DNA from: Gammaproteobacteria bacterium
GTDB taxonomy: Bacteria > Pseudomonadota > Gammaproteobacteria > Pseudomonadales > Halieaceae
Direction: 5' to 3'
Assembly (NCBI GenBank): GCA_030428835.1
Contig: JAUIEP010000036.1
Span: forward strand, 1 to 35,660
DNA: 35,660 bases
The translations under genes and the position numbers were made by a program. Position 1 is the first letter of the stretch, and every line of letters begins with the position of its first letter. This document shows positions 32,602 through 35,660 of the stretch, piece by piece. The notes beneath the pieces are model-generated. The model searched no databases. It worked only from the letters and a program-made list of their open reading frames with translations, and was not told where the DNA came from.

Positions 32602-33781
32602 GCGCGCGCTCCAGGACCAGCGCGACATTGCTGCCGCCGAACGCGAAGGAATTGCTCATGCAGTAGTCCGGGCGGCTGTCGCGGTAGTCGTTGTCGCCCG
32701 CCAGGTGAATCGCGGGCAGGTCGGGGTCGCGCTCATCGAGGTACAGCGAGGGCGGCAGGCGCCAGCGATAGTCCTCGCCCGCCAGCAGCAGCCAGCAGAA
32801 CGCGAGTTCGAGCGCCCCGGACGCCCCCAGGGTGTGGCCGGTGAGCGGTTTCGTCGTACTCACGGGCGTGGCGCCGCCGAACAGCCGGAAAATCGCCTTG
32901 CTCTCCATGGCGTCGTTGTGCGGCGTGCCGGTGCCGTGGGCATTCAGGTAGTCGATCGCCGCGGGCTCCAGCCCTGCGTCCTCCAGGGCGCCCGCCATCG
33001 CCCGGAACGCCCCCTCGCCCTCGGGGTGGGGGGCCGAGATGTGATGGGCGTCGGAGCTGGCGCTCCCGCCCGCCAGGCGCGCACCGCCCGGTTCGCGGGT
33101 CAGCAGGAAAACCGCGGCCGCCTCGCCGATATTGATGCCGTCGCGCCTTCCCGTGAACGGCGCGCTGTAGTCCGCGGCCAGCGCTTCCAGCGCGCCAAAA
33201 CCCTCCAGCGTCATGCCGCACAGCGTGTCCACGCCGCCGACCACGACCGCATCGGCCAGGTCCAGCTCGAGTAACCGCCGGGCACTCAACAGCGCTGCCG
33301 CACTCGAGGAGCAGGCCGTCGATACGGTAGATACCGGGCCGGCCGTACCCAGGTAGGCCGCCACAAACTCGCCGAGTCCGCCCAGGGTGGCCTGCGCCAT
33401 GGCGTAGCCGGGAGGGTGCGCGCCCGATTCGTTGAACGTGCGCACCGCACGCTCCGAGGCATTGATGCCGGTCGTACTGGTGCCCATCACCACCGCCACA
33501 CGGCGGCGCCCGTAACGGGCCAGCGCGCCGTCGACAGACGCGCGAATCTGCTCCAGCGCCAGCGCGCCCAGGCGATTGTTCTCGCAATCATAGGCGGCAA
33601 GCTGGGCGGGCAGTTCCGGCAGTGCGCAGTGCAGCGCGCCGACATACCTGTTGCCGCGCCGGGTCAGCAGCTGGCGTGGATCCGGCACCGCCGCATCGCG
33701 GGTCAGCAGGTTGGCCCGCACCTGGGCGGCGTTGGCGCCGAGCGTGCAGAGGATGCCCAGGTCATTGAGGTAGTAGGTCAT
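32594..33781 (-). CDS. apeO: ApeO-like beta-ketoacyl-ACP synthase
   Basis: A 395-residue KAS II-type synthase with Cys157 in VSTACSSSA, His in LNAHGTGTP and His in LTGHTLGASG. In known aryl polyene systems the KS at this position (ApeO) works with a chain-length-factor partner to extend the polyene. The start at 33781 overlaps the upstream DUF3261 gene by 20 bases; an earlier start at 33826 would deepen the overlap. It is followed by the ApeP-like gene in the same run. Confidence 0.91.
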   Translation of the reverse strand: MTYYLNDLGILCTLGANAAQVRANLLTRDAAVPDPRQLLTRRGNRYVGALHCALPELPAQLAAYDCENNRLGALALEQIRASVDGALARYGRRRVAVVMGTSTTGINASERAVRTFNESGAHPPGYAMAQATLGGLGEFVAAYLGTAGPVSTVSTACSSSAAALLSARRLLELDLADAVVVGGVDTLCGMTLEGFGALEALAADYSAPFTGRRDGINIGEAAAVFLLTREPGGARLAGGSASSDAHHISAPHPEGEGAFRAMAGALEDAGLEPAAIDYLNAHGTGTPHNDAMESKAIFRLFGGATPVSTTKPLTGHTLGASGALELAFCWLLLAGEDYRWRLPPSLYLDERDPDLPAIHLAGDNDYRDSRPDYCMSNSFAFGGSNVALVLERARD

Positions 33782-34319
33782 GCTGCTCCAGCCATTGGAC
33801 CGACAGGATAGTGCCGGCACCGGCATCGTTCAATCGCGCCTCGCGGTACCAGGGCGGCTCGCCCTCGTATTCGATGGCAATGACTGGTTCACCCTCGTCC
33901 CGGTGGAACGAGCGACCGCTGTCAGTGACGCGCAGCGACCAACCCGGGTTCAACTGGCGCTCCAGTTCCGCGGGTGTGCCGTACATCAACAGCAGCGCGC
34001 GGACCAGTTCATCGGCGCCCGGTTCGCCCTGCCCCGCCAGTTTGTTGGCCACGGTACGTGCCCCGCCCTGCACCAGGACGCGATACAGCGGCACGGCCTG
34101 TGGCGTCACCACGGCCAGCTCGAGGACAGCGCCGTCTGTGCGCAGCGCCAGCAGGAATGTCCGCGCCGGGGAGCCGGGGCTCCGATAGTGCAGCACACCG
34201 CTGCGCTCGGTGGCCGAACCCAGCCCCAGGTAGGCATCGTCGTCCAGCGGCAGCGGGCGCAACGCCGCACAGGCGCTGCAACACAGCACGAGCAGCACTG
34301 CCGGGAACAGCCTGCTCAT
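33762..34319 (-). CDS. DUF3261-domain lipoprotein of the aryl polyene cluster
   Basis: The 185-residue protein has a short hydrophobic N-terminus with a Cys at the end (VLLVLCCSACAALRP), close to a lipobox although the residue at -3 is not typical. The mature part resembles the DUF3261 lipoproteins that accompany aryl polyene genes. It begins in a four-base overlap with the MMPL gene. A role in delivering the pigment lipid to the outer membrane is plausible by analogy with LolB-like carriers. It ends inside the start of the KS gene. Confidence 0.82.
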   Translation of the reverse strand: MSRLFPAVLLVLCCSACAALRPLPLDDDAYLGLGSATERSGVLHYRSPGSPARTFLLALRTDGAVLELAVVTPQAVPLYRVLVQGGARTVANKLAGQGEPGADELVRALLLMYGTPAELERQLNPGWSLRVTDSGRSFHRDEGEPVIAIEYEGEPPWYREARLNDAGAGTILSVQWLEQHDLLPQ

Positions 34320-35660
34320 GTCGCGGTCTCCCGTTGCCAGTCGAGCCAGGACAGCGCGTAAGCCAGCGTCAGGCCGAGCGCGATGGATTTGCCGAACAGG
34401 CTGATCACCGGCGTGGAAGAAAAAGACAACATGCCGAACGCCAGGATGCTCGTGATCGCGGACAGCGCGATGGCAAGCGTGGTCGCGGCCTGCTCGCCGT
34501 CGGGCGTCAGGGCGCGGAACACCCCGTAGTCGAGACCGACACCGAACACCAGCAACAGGGCCATCAGGTTTACCAGCGAATACGCGCCCTGCCAGGCCAC
34601 GAGCAGCGCCAGGGATGTCACACAGGCGAGTAGCGGAACCACCAGGATGCGCAGGCCGACGGCGCTGCCCGCCAGCAACAGCAGCAGCACGGCGGCCGCC
34701 GCACCGGCCAGCAACAGCGTCCAGCCGACGGCGCCGCGGTAGGACGCGATATCGCGATTGATGCTCGCGATCGGGTCGGCAAGCTGTACGCCGCTGTGCG
34801 CGGCCACCACCCGCTCGAGCGCGGCGGCATCCGCTACCCCCGACAACCGCACCCAACTCGCGCACTCGCGCGCTTCACATCCGAGGAATCCCTCCACACC
34901 CAGCGGTAACTCGAGGTCGGCGAGCACCGACCAGTCCGCCGCGCCGGGCTCCGCCGCGATGGCCGCCAACACGCTCGCGCTGGACTGTGCGTCGAAACCG
35001 AGCGCATCCAGGTGTGCCGGTAACGTACCGTCGGCGACCAGCCCGCGCCACACGGCGCGGTTGGCGTCCTGCTGCCGGGCCGACGGCAGCACCTGCGCGA
35101 TCGCGCTGTAGCGTTCCAGTGCGCCGCGCGCGGACAGCGTCGCGAGGTCGGCAAGTAATGCCTCCTCGCGCGCGAGCAGCGCCTGCTCATCCCCCGCGCG
35201 CACCAACAGGAAGCGGCTGTCGGGACCACTGCCGGTGACGGCGCGGATGTGTTCCTCCGCCCGCGTCAGATCCTCCGGCGCGGCCGAAAACGCGCGCACA
35301 TCGTCCTCGGCGGGCGCCAACGCCAGCGCGGCGATCAACAACAGGGCGGCTCCGAGCAGGTAGCGCACCGGAAACGGCGAGCGCGGACGCGCGAGCGCGA
35401 ACAGCCCGGCGAGTGGTCGCGCCGCGGGCGCGCTGCGGTACAGCGCGGGAAACAGCAGGCACACGGTGGCGAAGCTCGCGAGCAGCCCGCTGGCCATGAA
35501 CACCCCCATCTGGCGGATACCCGGGAACGGCAGCAGCGCCAGCGCCGCAAAGGCCAGCGCGCTGCTCGCCACACCCAGGGCCAGTCCGCGCAGGACCTTG
35601 CCGAGTGCGGCGTCCGGCGTCCAGCCAGGCAGGCGCGAATGGGCCAGGTAGTGCAGCGCG
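34316..35660 (-). CDS. MMPL/RND-type exporter of the aryl polyene cluster (partial)
   Basis: The open frame runs off the right edge, so the 5' part is missing. The available 448 residues include two groups of membrane helices (for example VASSALAFAALALLPF, AVGWTLLLAGAAAAVLLLLLAG, ILVVPLLACVTSLALLVAW) separated by a large outside loop. VNLMALLLVFGVGLDYGVF is the DY-containing helix that carries the proton relay in MMPL proteins. Typical full length is 750-800 residues, so about half is present. It is the first visible gene of the leftward run and overlaps the DUF3261 start. Export of the pigment lipid is the usual proposal. Confidence 0.9.
   Translation of the reverse strand, partial: ALHYLAHSRLPGWTPDAALGKVLRGLALGVASSALAFAALALLPFPGIRQMGVFMASGLLASFATVCLLFPALYRSAPAARPLAGLFALARPRSPFPVRYLLGAALLLIAALALAPAEDDVRAFSAAPEDLTRAEEHIRAVTGSGPDSRFLLVRAGDEQALLAREEALLADLATLSARGALERYSAIAQVLPSARQQDANRAVWRGLVADGTLPAHLDALGFDAQSSASVLAAIAAEPGAADWSVLADLELPLGVEGFLGCEARECASWVRLSGVADAAALERVVAAHSGVQLADPIASINRDIASYRGAVGWTLLLAGAAAAVLLLLLAGSAVGLRILVVPLLACVTSLALLVAWQGAYSLVNLMALLLVFGVGLDYGVFRALTPDGEQAATTLAIALSAITSILAFGMLSFSSTPVISLFGKSIALGLTLAYALSWLDWQRETAT

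Overview
The window is about 35.7 kb of GC-rich, densely packed bacterial chromosome. Gene content (HtpX, MsrA, PhoD, paired acyl-CoA dehydrogenases, several SDRs, an aryl polyene locus) and codon use suggest a marine gammaproteobacterium, probably near the Halieaceae/Cellvibrionales. That placement is inferred from gene content only; there is no rRNA or tRNA in the window.

Left part (about 0.2-14.7 kb) is housekeeping and catabolic. It holds msrA, a PhoD-type phosphatase, a small-protein/VWA/J-domain membrane protein group, htpX, an EthD-domain protein with an SDR, a DUF1499 membrane protein followed by a DegS-like periplasmic protease, and another SDR. These are followed by a four-gene operon (two acyl-CoA dehydrogenases, a ketosteroid-isomerase-like NTF2 protein, a VOC protein) and a secreted protein with a BamE/SmpA-like C-terminus. 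A clear bidirectional terminator at 13844-13865 separates this operon from its convergent neighbour.

Right part (about 14.75 kb to the right edge) reads as one large biosynthetic locus for an aryl polyene (APE) pigment joined to a dialkylresorcinol (DAR), the gene logic known for flexirubin and arcuflavin pigments. It has several transcription units. (a) A leftward unit 18271->14751: ApeP-like dehydratase, GT2-acyltransferase fusion, flavin-halogenase-like FAD enzyme. (b) A divergent rightward unit 18368->22250: ApeI-like dehydratase, DarA, DarB, a small HTH-like protein and a BtrH-like Cys-His-Asp acyltransferase. (c) A leftward unit 27628->22247: methyltransferase, ABC exporter ATPase and permease, ACP, ketosynthase and a Cys-less ketosynthase/chain-length-factor-like protein. 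(d) Rightward genes at 27734-30150: a membrane-anchored alpha/beta hydrolase and a B12-binding radical SAM enzyme. (e) A leftward unit from the right edge to 30172: MMPL exporter (partial), DUF3261 lipoprotein, KS, dehydratase, ketoreductase and KS, in the order of the distal end of known ape operons.

Proposed working together: the KS/CLF, ketoreductase and dehydratase proteins build a polyene acyl chain on ACP. DarB and DarA make the dialkylresorcinol head. The BtrH-like protein is a candidate for joining the two. The halogenase-like enzyme, methyltransferase and radical SAM enzyme are candidate tailoring steps. The MMPL/DUF3261 and ABC systems are candidates for moving the product to the outer membrane. 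The aryl starter ligase, further ACPs and the ammonia-lyase expected of such clusters are not in the window and probably lie beyond the right edge. No mobile element, CRISPR array, tRNA or rRNA was found, and no gene-free stretch exceeds 300 bases.
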